Below are positions 6,587 through 16,543 of a stretch of 64,000 bases of DNA, piece after piece (the first letter of the stretch is position 1; every line of letters begins with the position of its first letter). The stretch is from UBA10649 sp963749905 (GTDB taxonomy: Bacteria; Actinomycetota; Actinomycetes; S36-B12). The stretch lies in the NCBI GenBank assembly GCA_963749905.1, contig CAVVOF010000002.1, positions 372,001 through 436,000 of the forward strand, read 5' to 3'. Both the position numbers and the translations under genes were made by a program. The notes beneath the pieces were generated by a model that worked only from the letters and a program-made list of their open reading frames with translations, ran no database searches and was not told the origin of the DNA.

Positions 6587-8545
6587 TCAGGCGGCTTCCT
6601 CGGGCTCCTCGAACTGGCTCTGGTACAGCCGGTAGTACGCGCCCCGCGCCCGCATGAGCGCCTCGTGGTTGCCCTGCTCGACGATGCGGCCCTGCTCGAG
6701 CACGATGATCGTGTCGGCGTTGCGGATCGTCGACAGCCGGTGCGCGATCACGAACGCGGTACGCCCCTCGCGCAGTTCCGCCATCGCCTGCTGGATCAGC
6801 ACCTCCGTACGGGTGTCCACCGAGCTCGTGGCCTCGTCGAGGATCAGCACGGACGGGTCCGCCAGGAAGGCGCGCGCGATGGTCAGCAGCTGCCGCTCCC
6901 CCGCACTGATGTTGGCGCCGCCCTCGGTCAGCACCGTGTCGTACCCGTCGGGCAGGGTGCGCACGAAGTGATCGACGCGGGCGGCCCGAGCCGCCGCCTC
7001 CACCTGCTCGATCGACGCGCCTTCGGCCCCGTAGGCGATGTTGTCGCGGATCGTGCCCTCGAAGAGCCAGGTGTCCTGCAGGACCATCCCGAAGCAGCGG
7101 CGCACGTCGTCGCGCGTCATCTCCATCGTCGGCACGCCGTCGATGGAGATGCTGCCCTTGTCCACGTCGTAGAACCGCATGAGCAGGTTGACCAGCGTGG
7201 TCTTGCCGGCACCCGTGGGCCCGACGATCGCCACGATCTCGCCCGGATCGACGTGCAGGTCGAAGTCCTCGATCAGCGGGGCGTCAGCCAGGTAGCGGAA
7301 GGAGACGTCGTCGAAGGCGATCCGCCCGTTCACGTGCTGCAGCCGGCGAGCCGGGTCCGCGTCCGGCTCCTCCTCCGGCTCGTCGAGCAGCTCGAACACC
7401 CGCTCGACGGAGGCGACGCCCGACTGAAGCAGGTTCGCGACGCCGGCGATCTGGGTGATCGGCATGGTGAACTGCCGCGAGTACTGGATGAACGCCTGCA
7501 CGTCACCCAATGACATCGTGCCGCTCGCGACCCGCATGCCGCCGATGACGGCGATCGCGACGTAGTTCAGGTTCGAGACCACCATCAGCGCCGGCTGGAT
7601 GATCCCGGAGATGAACTGGGCCCGGAACGAGCTCTCGTAGACCTTGTCGTTCGCGACTTCGAACTCCTCGACCGACGCCGGGCGGTGGCCGAACACCTTG
7701 ACCAGCTCGAGCCCGGAGAAGGACTCCTCGACCTGGCCGTTGAGCTTGCCGGTCCACAGCCACTGCGCAGCGAAGTGCGGCTGCGACCGCTTGGCGATCA
7801 TCATCGTGATCCAGAACGACAGCGGCACCGTGAGCAGCGAGATGACCGCGAGCAGCGGGCTGATCCAGACCATCATCGCCAGCACGCCGATGACGGTCAG
7901 GATCGACGTGATCAGCTGCGTCATCGTCTGCTGCAGCGTCATCGAGATGTTGTCGATGTCGTTCGTGACCCGGCTCAGGACGTCCCCGCGCGACGACGAG
8001 TCGAAGTAGCGCAACGGCAGGCGTCCCAGCTTGTGGTCGACCTCCTCGCGCAGCCGGAACATGGTCCGGTTGGTGACGCCGGCCATCAGGTAGTTCTGGG
8101 CCCAGCTGAGCACCGAGCTGGCCACGTAGACGACCACGACGAGCGCCAGCACCTGGGCCAGCAGGGTGAAGTCCACGCCGGCACCGGGGGTGACGACCAT
8201 GGACGCCAGCAGGTCCGCCTGCGACTCCTGCCCCTGCGCTCGGAGCGCCGCCTCCGCCTGCTGCTGCGTGGTCCCCGCCGGGATCATCAGGCTGACCACG
8301 CCCTCGAAGATCACGTTGGTGGCGTTGCCCAGCAGCTTCGGCCCGAGGACGGCGAGGAACACGCTGGCCGATCCGAGCAGCACGACAGTGATGACGATCC
8401 ATCGCTCGGGACCCAGCCGCTGGCCGAACCGCCTGATCGACCCCCGGAAGTCCTGGGGCTTGGCCTCACCGGCACCCATGCCCATGCCCATGCCGCCGCC
8501 CATGGGTCCGCCGGGTCGCCGCATCGGGCCGCCGTGCATGCTCAT
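6587..8545 (-). CDS. ABC exporter half-transporter, catalytic-site subunit
   Basis: 652-residue fusion of a six-helix exporter membrane domain and an ATPase domain. A Met/Gly-rich start (MSMHGGPMRRPGG) precedes the first helix. The nucleotide-binding domain has Walker A GPTGAGKTT and canonical Walker B VLILDEATS with the catalytic Glu. Its signature is altered to ISAGE instead of LSGGQ. The partner encoded just upstream has the opposite defect, so the pair should form a heterodimer with one active ATP site, like TM287/288 or BmrCD. The two genes overlap by ATGA. The longer frame to 9211 is an artefact because it runs antisense to nothing real and lacks protein character before MSMHGG. Substrate cannot be told; lipids or drugs are usual. 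Confidence 0.9.
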   Translation of the reverse strand: MSMHGGPMRRPGGPMGGGMGMGMGAGEAKPQDFRGSIRRFGQRLGPERWIVITVVLLGSASVFLAVLGPKLLGNATNVIFEGVVSLMIPAGTTQQQAEAALRAQGQESQADLLASMVVTPGAGVDFTLLAQVLALVVVVYVASSVLSWAQNYLMAGVTNRTMFRLREEVDHKLGRLPLRYFDSSSRGDVLSRVTNDIDNISMTLQQTMTQLITSILTVIGVLAMMVWISPLLAVISLLTVPLSFWITMMIAKRSQPHFAAQWLWTGKLNGQVEESFSGLELVKVFGHRPASVEEFEVANDKVYESSFRAQFISGIIQPALMVVSNLNYVAIAVIGGMRVASGTMSLGDVQAFIQYSRQFTMPITQIAGVANLLQSGVASVERVFELLDEPEEEPDADPARRLQHVNGRIAFDDVSFRYLADAPLIEDFDLHVDPGEIVAIVGPTGAGKTTLVNLLMRFYDVDKGSISIDGVPTMEMTRDDVRRCFGMVLQDTWLFEGTIRDNIAYGAEGASIEQVEAAARAARVDHFVRTLPDGYDTVLTEGGANISAGERQLLTIARAFLADPSVLILDEATSSVDTRTEVLIQQAMAELREGRTAFVIAHRLSTIRNADTIIVLEQGRIVEQGNHEALMRARGAYYRLYQSQFEEPEEAA

Positions 8546-10269
8546 CGCGACCCCTCGAGCTGGGCCTGGGAGGCGACGATCTCGCGGTAGGCCTCGCACG
8601 TCTCGACGAGTTCGTCGTGCGTGCCGCTGCCCACGACGCGGCCACCGTCGAGGACGATGATCTTGTCCGCGTTCATGATGGTGCTGATCCGCTGAGCCAC
8701 GATGATGACCGTCCGGTCCGCAGTGCGCCTCGACAGGGCCGAGCGCAGGCGGGCGTCCGTCGTGTAGTCGAGCGCCGAGAAGCTGTCGTCGAACAGGTAG
8801 ACCACAGGGTCGCGGACCACGCAGCGCGCGATCGCCAGTCGCTGTCGCTGTCCGCCGGAGAAGTTCACGCCCCCCTGATCGACCGAGGCCTCCAGCCCTT
8901 CGGGGAGCAGTTCGACGAAGTCCCTGGCCTGCGCGACCTCGAGCGCATCCCACACCTGCTCGTCGCTGGCGTCCGGCTGGCCGAAGCGCACATTGCTGCC
9001 GATGCTGCCGCCGAACAGGAAGGCCCGCTGCGGGACGATCCCGAACAGCGACCACAGACCGTCGAGGCGCATGTCCCGGATGTCGACTCCGTCGACGGTC
9101 ACCGACCCGTCGGTGACGTCGAGCAGGCGCGGCAGCAGGTTGACCAGCGTGCTCTTGCCCGACCCCGTGCCACCGACGATCGCCGTGGTCTGCCCGGGCT
9201 CGAAGACGCACGAGATGCCCTGCAGAACGGAATCCTCGGCGCCCGGGTACCGGAAGTCGACATCGCGCAGCTCGATCCGGCCAAGGCCGGCGGCCTCGAC
9301 CGCGGTCGTCGGGTCGGTGATCTCCGGCTCGGTTCTCAGCACCGCCTGGATCCGCTCGGCCGACGCGGCCGCGCGCGGGACCATCATCATGGTCATCACG
9401 GCCATCATCACCGAGAACAGGATCTGCATGATGTAGGACTGGAAGGCGAACAGGTTGCCGATCGGCATGCTGCCGTCCGCGATGAAGCCCGCGCCGAACC
9501 AGATCGTCGCCACCAGCGCCATGTTCATGATGAACATCAACGTCGGGAAGATGAGGGCGAACAGGCGCGTCACCTTCAAGGACACCGACGTCAGCTCGTC
9601 GTTCGCCTCCGCGAACCGCTCCTCCTCATGTGCCGTCCGCACGAACGCACGGATGACGCGAATGCCGGCGAGGTTCTCACGCAGGACGCCGTTGACCTTG
9701 TCGACCTTGACCTGCATGGACCGGAACAGGGGCACGGCCTTCGCGACCATGACGCCGATGGCCACCAGCATGAGCGGGACGATGACGAGCAGCAGAGCGG
9801 ACAGCTGCACGTCGGTGCGTATCGCCATGATCACGCCGCCGATGGCCGTGACCGGCGCGAGCACCATCATCGTCAGCCCGACCATGATCAGCATCTGGAG
9901 CTGCTGGACGTCGTTCGTGTTGCGCGTGATCAGGGACGGCACGCCGAACCGGTGCGTCTGGGCGAGGGAGAAGCTCTCGACCCGACGGAAGAGATCGCTT
10001 CGGATGTCCCGTCCGAAGCGCATCGCCGTGCGCGCGCTGAAGTAGACGGTCACCACGGACGCGATCCCGACGAGCACCGACATCAGCAGCATCAGGCCAC
10101 CGATGCGCAGGATGTACGCCGTGTCTCCGGTCACCACTCCCTGGTTGATGATGTCGGCCATCAGGGTCGGCAGCACCAGGTTGCCGATGGCCTGGACGAG
10201 GAGCAGCACCGAGATCCCGACCAGCACCCGCCATTGAGGTCGCAGGTACGCGACCAGCAGGTCCTTCAC
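8542..10269 (-). CDS. ABC exporter half-transporter, degenerate-site subunit
   Basis: 575 residues: six-helix membrane domain (about 15-310) and ATPase domain. Walker A is GGTGSGKST (366-374), the signature FSGGQ (470-474), and Walker B VVYLFDDS, where D495 replaces the catalytic glutamate. This is the pattern of the degenerate-site partner in heterodimeric exporters. It starts at a GTG preceded by AGGAG and is translationally coupled to the second subunit through an ATGA overlap. Upstream lies an EamA permease gene whose stop is 46 bases away on the same strand's other side, with no visible functional link. Confidence 0.9.
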   Translation of the reverse strand: MKDLLVAYLRPQWRVLVGISVLLLVQAIGNLVLPTLMADIINQGVVTGDTAYILRIGGLMLLMSVLVGIASVVTVYFSARTAMRFGRDIRSDLFRRVESFSLAQTHRFGVPSLITRNTNDVQQLQMLIMVGLTMMVLAPVTAIGGVIMAIRTDVQLSALLLVIVPLMLVAIGVMVAKAVPLFRSMQVKVDKVNGVLRENLAGIRVIRAFVRTAHEEERFAEANDELTSVSLKVTRLFALIFPTLMFIMNMALVATIWFGAGFIADGSMPIGNLFAFQSYIMQILFSVMMAVMTMMMVPRAAASAERIQAVLRTEPEITDPTTAVEAAGLGRIELRDVDFRYPGAEDSVLQGISCVFEPGQTTAIVGGTGSGKSTLVNLLPRLLDVTDGSVTVDGVDIRDMRLDGLWSLFGIVPQRAFLFGGSIGSNVRFGQPDASDEQVWDALEVAQARDFVELLPEGLEASVDQGGVNFSGGQRQRLAIARCVVRDPVVYLFDDSFSALDYTTDARLRSALSRRTADRTVIIVAQRISTIMNADKIIVLDGGRVVGSGTHDELVETCEAYREIVASQAQLEGSR

Positions 10270-10315
10270 CTGACTCCTCTCAACCCCCGCACACGCTAAC
10301 CGCCCGGCGCCGAAT

Positions 10316-11218
10316 CTATTCCTCAGGGGCCACGAACGGACGCGAGCGGCTCCGCAAGGCCCACGCGACCGACGCGACGACGGCCACCGCCGCCAGCACC
10401 GTCGCCGCCGTGACCGTCTCGCCGAGCAGCAGCGCCGACCACACCAGCGTCAGCAGGGCCTGCAACTGCTGGACCTGCCCGCCGTACGCAGCCCCCGCCA
10501 GCGCGAGGCCGCGGTACCAGGCGAAGAAGCCGAAGTACATCGACGAGACGCCCAGCAGGATCAGCGCGGTCCACTCGCTCGCCGTCGGGTCGGACGCGGC
10601 ACCGCCCGTCCACCAGAGGATCAGCGTCAGCGGGAGGGTCAGCGGCAGGGCCAGCACGACCACCCACGAGATCACCTGCCACCCGGGCATCACCCGCGTG
10701 ATGGATGCGCCCTCCACGTAGCACCACGAGGAGCTGACAACCGCACCGACGAGCAGCAGGTCGGCGATCAGGTCGCCGCCCTCCGCTCCGCCGCGGGACA
10801 GCGCGAAGGCGACGAGTGCGGTGGTGCCCAGGGAGGCGGCGACCCAGAACTGCCGTGACACCCGCTCGTGCGTGCGCAGCACGGCGAACAGGGCGGTCGT
10901 CAGCGGCATGAACGCGGCGATGACGGCCGCGTGGGCGGACGTGGTCCGCTGAAGCGCGAGCGCCAGCAGGATCGGCCAGCCGAACACGGCCCCCGCCATC
11001 GTGAAGAGCAGGGGGCGGAGCTGGGCGCGCGGTGGGAGCGGTACCCGCCGGACCGAGAGCAGCAGCACCGCGAGGGCCCCCGCGATGACGGCGCGTCCAG
11101 TGGCGGTCAGCAGCGGGGAGAACCCGCCGACAGCGACCTTCGTGAGCGGAACCGAGAACGAGAACAGCAGGACGCCGAGGAACGCCCACCACAGCCCGGT
11201 GCGGTGGATGCGATCCAC
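10316..11218 (-). CDS. EamA/DMT-superfamily permease
   Basis: 300 residues, almost entirely ten hydrophobic helices arranged as two repeats, as in drug/metabolite transporters. The start MDRIHRTGLWWAFLGVLLFS places the first helix immediately after a short basic N terminus, and the last helix ends in basic residues. Family members export amino acids, nucleobases or other small metabolites; the substrate here is unknown. It lies downstream of serA on the same strand, 23 bases after the serA stop, so an amino acid export role is possible but unproven. Confidence 0.85.
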   Translation of the reverse strand: MDRIHRTGLWWAFLGVLLFSFSVPLTKVAVGGFSPLLTATGRAVIAGALAVLLLSVRRVPLPPRAQLRPLLFTMAGAVFGWPILLALALQRTTSAHAAVIAAFMPLTTALFAVLRTHERVSRQFWVAASLGTTALVAFALSRGGAEGGDLIADLLLVGAVVSSSWCYVEGASITRVMPGWQVISWVVVLALPLTLPLTLILWWTGGAASDPTASEWTALILLGVSSMYFGFFAWYRGLALAGAAYGGQVQQLQALLTLVWSALLLGETVTAATVLAAVAVVASVAWALRSRSRPFVAPEE

Positions 11219-11241
11219 CGCCGGCTACCCGTCGATCGCGA

Positions 11242-12825
11242 TCAGGCGAGGTCGACGCAGGTGCCGGAGTGCGCGCCGATCTCCGCGACGATGGCCTCGA
11301 GCTGCGACGGCTCGATGACGGAGTCGACGGTGAGGACGATCAACGCGTGACCCGACTCGTCGCGGCTGACCTGCATGCCGCCGATGTTGACCTGCGCCTC
11401 ACCAAGGATCTGGCCGACGATGCCGACGATGCCGGGACGGTCGTGGTAGCGCAGGAACGCCATGTGCGCGCTGATGGGCACGTCGACGTCGAACCCGTCG
11501 ACCTCGACCACCTTGCCGCTGTCCCTGGGACCGGTGACGGTGCCGGCGACGCTCACCTTGGACCCGTCGGTCAGCGTGAGGGTCACGCGCACCAGTGAGC
11601 GGTGGTCGTCACTGGTCTTGTCGGACGTGAGCGCGACTTCGACGCCCCGCTGCTCCGCGAGGACCGGCGCGTTGACGAATGACACGGGGTCGTTGACGAG
11701 GCGCTGGAAGACGCCCTTGAGCGCGGAGAGCTCGAGCACGCGCACGTCGTGCTCGGCGATCTCGCCGAGCGCCTCGACGTCGACGCGGACCACTGCCGAG
11801 TCGGCGAGCGCGCTCGCGATCGAGCCGATCTGCTCCGCGAGCGGGAGCATCGGCTTGAGCACCTCGTTGAGCTGGCCGCCCTGGACGTTGACCGCGTCGG
11901 GCACGAGCTCGCCCGCGAGAGCCAGGCGCACGGACCTGGCGACGGCGATACCGGCCTTCTCCTGCGCCTCGTCGGTCGAGGCGCCCAGGTGGGGCAGCCC
12001 GACGACGTTCTCGAGGCTGAACAGCGGAGAGTCGGTGCACGGCTCCTTGGCGTAGACGTCGAGCCCGGCGCCGGCCACGCGGCCGTCGACCAGGGCCTCG
12101 TACAGAGCGGTCTCGTCGATGATCCCGCCGCGGGCCGCGTTGATGATGTGCACCGTCGGCTTCACCTTGTGCAGCTCGGCATCGCCGATCAGCCCGATCG
12201 TCTCGGGGGTCTTGGGGAGGTGGATGGTGATGAAGTCCGCCTCGGCGAGCAGCTCGTCGAGGGTGGCCATCCGGATGCCGAGCTGAGCGGCGCGGGCCGG
12301 CTGGACGTAGGGGTCGTACGCGACGAGCCGGACGCCGAACGCACTGAGCCGCTGGGCCACCAGGATGCCGATACGACCCAGCCCGACGATGCCGACGACC
12401 TTGTCGGCCACCTCGACGCCCGAGTACTTCGAGCGCTTCCACTCGCCGTTGCGGAGCGCGGAGCTGGCCGGCACGACGTGGCGCGCCGAGGCGAGCAGCA
12501 GGGCGACGGCAAGCTCGGCGGCACTGACGATGTTGGAGGTGGGGGCGTTGACCACCATGACGCCGGCCTGGGTGGCGGCCTTGATGTCGACGTTGTCGAG
12601 GCCCACGCCCGCCCGGGCGATGACCTTGAGCTGCTTCGCCGCGGCGATCGCCTCCGCGTCCACCTTGGTGGCCGAGCGGACGAGGATCGCGTCGACGTCG
12701 GCGATGGCCGGGAGCAGCTGCTCGCGGTCGGCGCCGTCACAGGTGACGATCTCGAAATCGGGGCCGAGGGCCTCGACGGTGGCGGGAGACAGTTCTTCGG
12801 CGATGAGCACGCGGGCCTTGGTCAC
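11242..12825 (-). CDS. serA: D-3-phosphoglycerate dehydrogenase
   Basis: NAD-dependent first step of serine synthesis. The 527-residue product has the long actinobacterial form: substrate and NAD domains, an intervening (ASB) domain, and a C-terminal ACT domain. Visible motifs are VGIVGLGRIG (dinucleotide binding), the catalytic Arg in NAARGGIIDE, Glu in DVYAKEPC and His in LPHLGAST. The ACT domain includes HDRPGIVGIVGQILGEAQ, where serine feedback binds in relatives. GTG start lies 6 bases after TAGACT. Gene position between leuB and ilvC matches M. tuberculosis serA1. Confidence 0.97.
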   Translation of the reverse strand: MTKARVLIAEELSPATVEALGPDFEIVTCDGADREQLLPAIADVDAILVRSATKVDAEAIAAAKQLKVIARAGVGLDNVDIKAATQAGVMVVNAPTSNIVSAAELAVALLLASARHVVPASSALRNGEWKRSKYSGVEVADKVVGIVGLGRIGILVAQRLSAFGVRLVAYDPYVQPARAAQLGIRMATLDELLAEADFITIHLPKTPETIGLIGDAELHKVKPTVHIINAARGGIIDETALYEALVDGRVAGAGLDVYAKEPCTDSPLFSLENVVGLPHLGASTDEAQEKAGIAVARSVRLALAGELVPDAVNVQGGQLNEVLKPMLPLAEQIGSIASALADSAVVRVDVEALGEIAEHDVRVLELSALKGVFQRLVNDPVSFVNAPVLAEQRGVEVALTSDKTSDDHRSLVRVTLTLTDGSKVSVAGTVTGPRDSGKVVEVDGFDVDVPISAHMAFLRYHDRPGIVGIVGQILGEAQVNIGGMQVSRDESGHALIVLTVDSVIEPSQLEAIVAEIGAHSGTCVDLA

Positions 12826-12837
12826 GCGCGGAGTCTA
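12826..12837 (-). promoter_or_regulatory. Leaderless -10 element of serA
   Basis: TAGACT (12837-12832) and 6 bases before the serA GTG. The arrangement supports the GTG as start. An inverted repeat lies immediately upstream. Confidence 0.5.
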
Positions 12838-12847
12838 GCGGGGCGAA

Positions 12848-12869
12848 ATCGGCCCTCCGACCGGCCGAT
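12848..12869 (-). terminator. Inverted repeat between ilvC and serA
   Basis: ATCGGCC and GGCCGAT arms with an 8-base loop, followed on the minus strand by TTTC. It could be a weak ilvC terminator or a site controlling serA, whose -10 lies about 10 bases further on. The remaining ilvC-serA spacer (to 12974) shows nothing else. Confidence 0.4.
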
Positions 12870-12974
12870 CCGTGGGTGTGAGGGGGGTCACCCACCCCGC
12901 CGAACGTGGCGTTCAGGCGGTCCGAACGGCGTGTCCGCGCCTGGGCTCCACGCTCGACGGGTGGGGGGACGGGG

Positions 12975-14003
<1,029 letters not shown>

Positions 14004-14072
14004 GGTGGGCTCTCCTCTTCGTTCGGGTGGGATGCCTGCGAAGGCTATCGGGTGGGTGCGGGGGCAGGACTC

Positions 14073-14597
14073 TCAGGCGGATCGGTCCACGGGACGCAGT
14101 GCCCGGTCCGAGATGGACTTGGGGCCACGCCCCACGGCGACCATGCCGGACTTGACGAGCTCCTTGATGCCGAAGGGCTCGAGCACCTTCAGCAGCGCCA
14201 GCAGCTTGTCCGACTTGCCGGTCGCCTCGATCGTGACGGCATCAGGGGCGACGTCGACGACCTTCGCCCGGAACAGCTGCGCCGTCTCGAGGATGTGCGA
14301 CCTAGTGTCCCGGTCGGCCTTGACCTTCACCAGCATGATCTCGCGCTGGACGGACGCGTCCGGGTCCAGTTCGACGATCTTGATGACGTTGATCAGCTTG
14401 TTCAGCTGCTTGGTCACCTGCTCGAGCGGCAACGTGTCGACGGTGACCACGATCGTCATGCGCGAGACCTCCGGCACCTCGGTGGGGCCGACGGCCAGGG
14501 ACTCGATGTTGAAGCCGCGACGCGAGAACAGGCTGGCCACGCGGGCCAGGACGCCGGGCTTGTCCTCGACGAGGACGGACAGGGTATGGCGGGACAT
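14073..14597 (-). CDS. ilvN: Acetolactate synthase small (regulatory) subunit
   Basis: 174 residues starting MSRHTLSVLVEDKPGVLARV, an ACT domain that binds valine for feedback inhibition, followed by the ALS_ss C-terminal domain (MLVKVKADRDTRSHIL onward). The open frame continues far upstream, but that part overlaps ilvB out of frame. The ATG shares one base with the ilvB stop (TGATG), so the subunits are translationally coupled. It activates IlvB and confers feedback control. Confidence 0.95.
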   Translation of the reverse strand: MSRHTLSVLVEDKPGVLARVASLFSRRGFNIESLAVGPTEVPEVSRMTIVVTVDTLPLEQVTKQLNKLINVIKIVELDPDASVQREIMLVKVKADRDTRSHILETAQLFRAKVVDVAPDAVTIEATGKSDKLLALLKVLEPFGIKELVKSGMVAVGRGPKSISDRALRPVDRSA

Positions 14598-16339
14598 CAG
14601 TCGTCCTCTCCGCTCCAGTCGGGCGCCATCTCGCGCGCGACCATGATGTCGTCGTTGCTGGTGCCGGCCGCGACCATGGGCCACACCATCGCGTCCTTGT
14701 GGACCACGAAGTCGATCACGACGGGGGCGTCGTCGATGGCCATGGCCTTCTCGATCACCGCGTCGACCTGCTCCGGCGACTCGGCCCGCAGCCCGTAGCA
14801 GCCGTAGGCCTCTGCGAGCTTGACGAAGTCCGGCACCCGGAACGAGTGCAGGTTCGTGTTCGAGTAGCGCTCGTTGTAGAACAGCGTCTGCCACTGGCGG
14901 ACCATGCCGAGGTTGCCGTTGTTGATGAGTGCGACCTTGATCGGGATGTCGTTGATCGACGACGTCACCAGCTCCTGGTTGGTCATCTGGAAGCAGCCGT
15001 CGCCATCGATGGCCCACACGGTCTTGTCCGGCATGGCCACCTTCGCGCCCATGGCGGCCGGGACGGCGTAGCCCATGGTGCCGAGGCCGCCCGAGTTCAG
15101 CCAGGAGTTCGGGTGCTCGTAGCCGATGAACTGGGCTGCCCACATCTGGTGCTGCCCGACGCCGGCCACGTACAGGGCCTCCGGGCCGACGATCTTGCCG
15201 AGTCGCTCGACGACGTACTGCGGCGCGAGGGTGTCGTCGTCCCAGGTCTCGTAGCCGAGCGGGTAGGTCTCGCGGAGCCGGTTCAGGGTCCGCCACCAGC
15301 CCTCGTAGTCGCCCACCGCGCCGCCCGCCTGCTCCGCCAGGATCGCGGTCACCAGCTCGGGGATCACCTCGGAGAGGTCGCCCACGATCGGCACGTCGGC
15401 CGCGCGGTTCTTGCCGATTTCGGCCGGGTCGATATCGGCGTGGATGACCTTGGCGTTCGGAGCGAACGTCGACAGCTTGCCGGTGACGCGGTCGTCGAAA
15501 CGGGCACCGAGGGTGATGAGCAGGTCGGACTGCTGCAGGGCGCCGACGGCCGACACGGTCCCGTGCATGCCCGGCATGCCCAGGTGCTGCGGGTGCGAGT
15601 CGGGGAAGGCGCCGCGGGCCATCAGGGTGGTGACGACCGGGATGCCGGTGACCTCGGCCAGCCGCCTCAGCGACTCGGACGCCCGTGCGCGGATGACGCC
15701 GCCGCCGACGTACAGGACGGGCTGGCGCGCCTCCATGATCATGCGGGCCGCCTCACGCACCTGCTTGGAGTGCGGCTTGGTCACCGGGTGGTAGCCGGGC
15801 AGGTCCATCTGGACCGGCCAGCTGAACTCGGTCTGCGACTGCAGCGCGTCCTTGGACACGTCGACGAGAACCGGGCCGGGCCGCCCCGTGGAGGCGAGGT
15901 GGAAGGCCTCGGCGACGGCGCGCGGGATGTCGTCCGGGTTGGTGATCAGGAAGTTGTGCTTGGTGATCGGCATCGTGATGCCGCGGATGTCGGCCTCCTG
16001 GAAGGCGTCCGTGCCGATTGCGGCCGACGGCACCTGGCCGGTGATCGCGACGATGGGGACAGAGTCCATGTTGGCGTCGGCCAGCGGGGTGACCAGGTTG
16101 GTGGCGCCGGGGCCGCTGGTGGCCATGCACACGCCGACCCGGCCGCTGGCGGCCGCGTAGCCCTCGGCGGCGTGGCCGGCGCCCTGCTCGTGGCGTACGA
16201 GGATGTGGCGGATCTTGGAGTCGAACAGGGGGTCGTACAGCGGGAGGATCGCGCCACCCGGGATGCCGAAGATGTCGGTCACGCCCGCTGCCTCAAGTGC
16301 GTACACCAGGCTCTGCGCCCCGGTGATCTTCTCGCCCAT
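14597..16339 (-). CDS. ilvB: Acetolactate synthase large (catalytic) subunit
   Basis: ThDP- and FAD-dependent condensation of pyruvate with pyruvate or 2-oxobutyrate. 580 residues. The N-terminal domain has the catalytic glutamate in HEQGAGHAAEGYA. The C-terminal domain has the ThDP/Mg motif GDGCFQMTNQELVT ending in NNGNLGMVRQWQ. Start set at the ATG of MGEKITGAQS because AGAGGA lies 8-10 bases upstream; an in-frame ATG at 16360 would add seven residues and would sit on the ribosome site. An Ile/Leu/Val leader and terminator precede it. Confidence 0.97.
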   Translation of the reverse strand: MGEKITGAQSLVYALEAAGVTDIFGIPGGAILPLYDPLFDSKIRHILVRHEQGAGHAAEGYAAASGRVGVCMATSGPGATNLVTPLADANMDSVPIVAITGQVPSAAIGTDAFQEADIRGITMPITKHNFLITNPDDIPRAVAEAFHLASTGRPGPVLVDVSKDALQSQTEFSWPVQMDLPGYHPVTKPHSKQVREAARMIMEARQPVLYVGGGVIRARASESLRRLAEVTGIPVVTTLMARGAFPDSHPQHLGMPGMHGTVSAVGALQQSDLLITLGARFDDRVTGKLSTFAPNAKVIHADIDPAEIGKNRAADVPIVGDLSEVIPELVTAILAEQAGGAVGDYEGWWRTLNRLRETYPLGYETWDDDTLAPQYVVERLGKIVGPEALYVAGVGQHQMWAAQFIGYEHPNSWLNSGGLGTMGYAVPAAMGAKVAMPDKTVWAIDGDGCFQMTNQELVTSSINDIPIKVALINNGNLGMVRQWQTLFYNERYSNTNLHSFRVPDFVKLAEAYGCYGLRAESPEQVDAVIEKAMAIDDAPVVIDFVVHKDAMVWPMVAAGTSNDDIMVAREMAPDWSGEDD

Positions 16340-16391
16340 CTCGTCCGTTCCTCTTCTCATCCCCTGGCGGGGACATCCAGCCGCTGCAATG

Positions 16392-16425
16392 AAAAACCCC
16401 CCGACCCACGATGGGTAACGGAGGG
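16392..16425 (-). terminator. Attenuator terminator of the ilvB leader
   Basis: On the minus strand CCCUCCG pairs with CGGGGGG (one G-U), and an inner ACCCA/TGGGT stem extends it. TTTTT follows immediately. It lies between the leader peptide and ilvB, as in other actinobacterial ilvB attenuators. Confidence 0.8.
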
Positions 16426-16445
16426 GGCGCGGGGTGACCGGGAGG

Positions 16446-16484
16446 TCAGCCCACGCGCCTGCGTACTACGAGAATTCGTGCCAC
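16446..16484 (-). CDS. ilvB leader peptide
   Basis: A 12-residue frame, V(M)ARILVVRRRVG, with consecutive Ile-Leu-Val-Val codons (ATT CTC GTA GTA) and a further Val near the end. This is the composition expected of a leader that senses all three branched-chain amino acids. GTG lies 7 bases after TAGGCT (16497-16492), so the transcript is probably leaderless. Similar leaders are known upstream of ilvB in Streptomyces and corynebacteria. Confidence 0.85.
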   Translation of the reverse strand: MARILVVRRRVG

Positions 16485-16497
16485 GAGGGTGAGCCTA

Positions 16498-16536
16498 CTC
16501 CCCGGGGGCCGATGCGCACACCGGGCCCCCGGGAAG
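16498..16536 (-). terminator. Terminator-like hairpin after the secreted protease gene
   Basis: Arms of 13 bases (16498-16510 and 16524-16536) pair except at one position, loop of 13, very GC-rich. It lies between the protease stop codon and the -10 of the ilvB leader, so it probably ends protease transcription. No T-run follows. Confidence 0.6.
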
Positions 16537-16543
16537 AGGTGGG

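Noticed and set aside
8617..10299. Long plus-strand frame opposite the ABC exporter
   Set aside because: Antisense shadow, low-complexity His/Asp/Arg string with no domain; the minus strand has two complete half-transporters.
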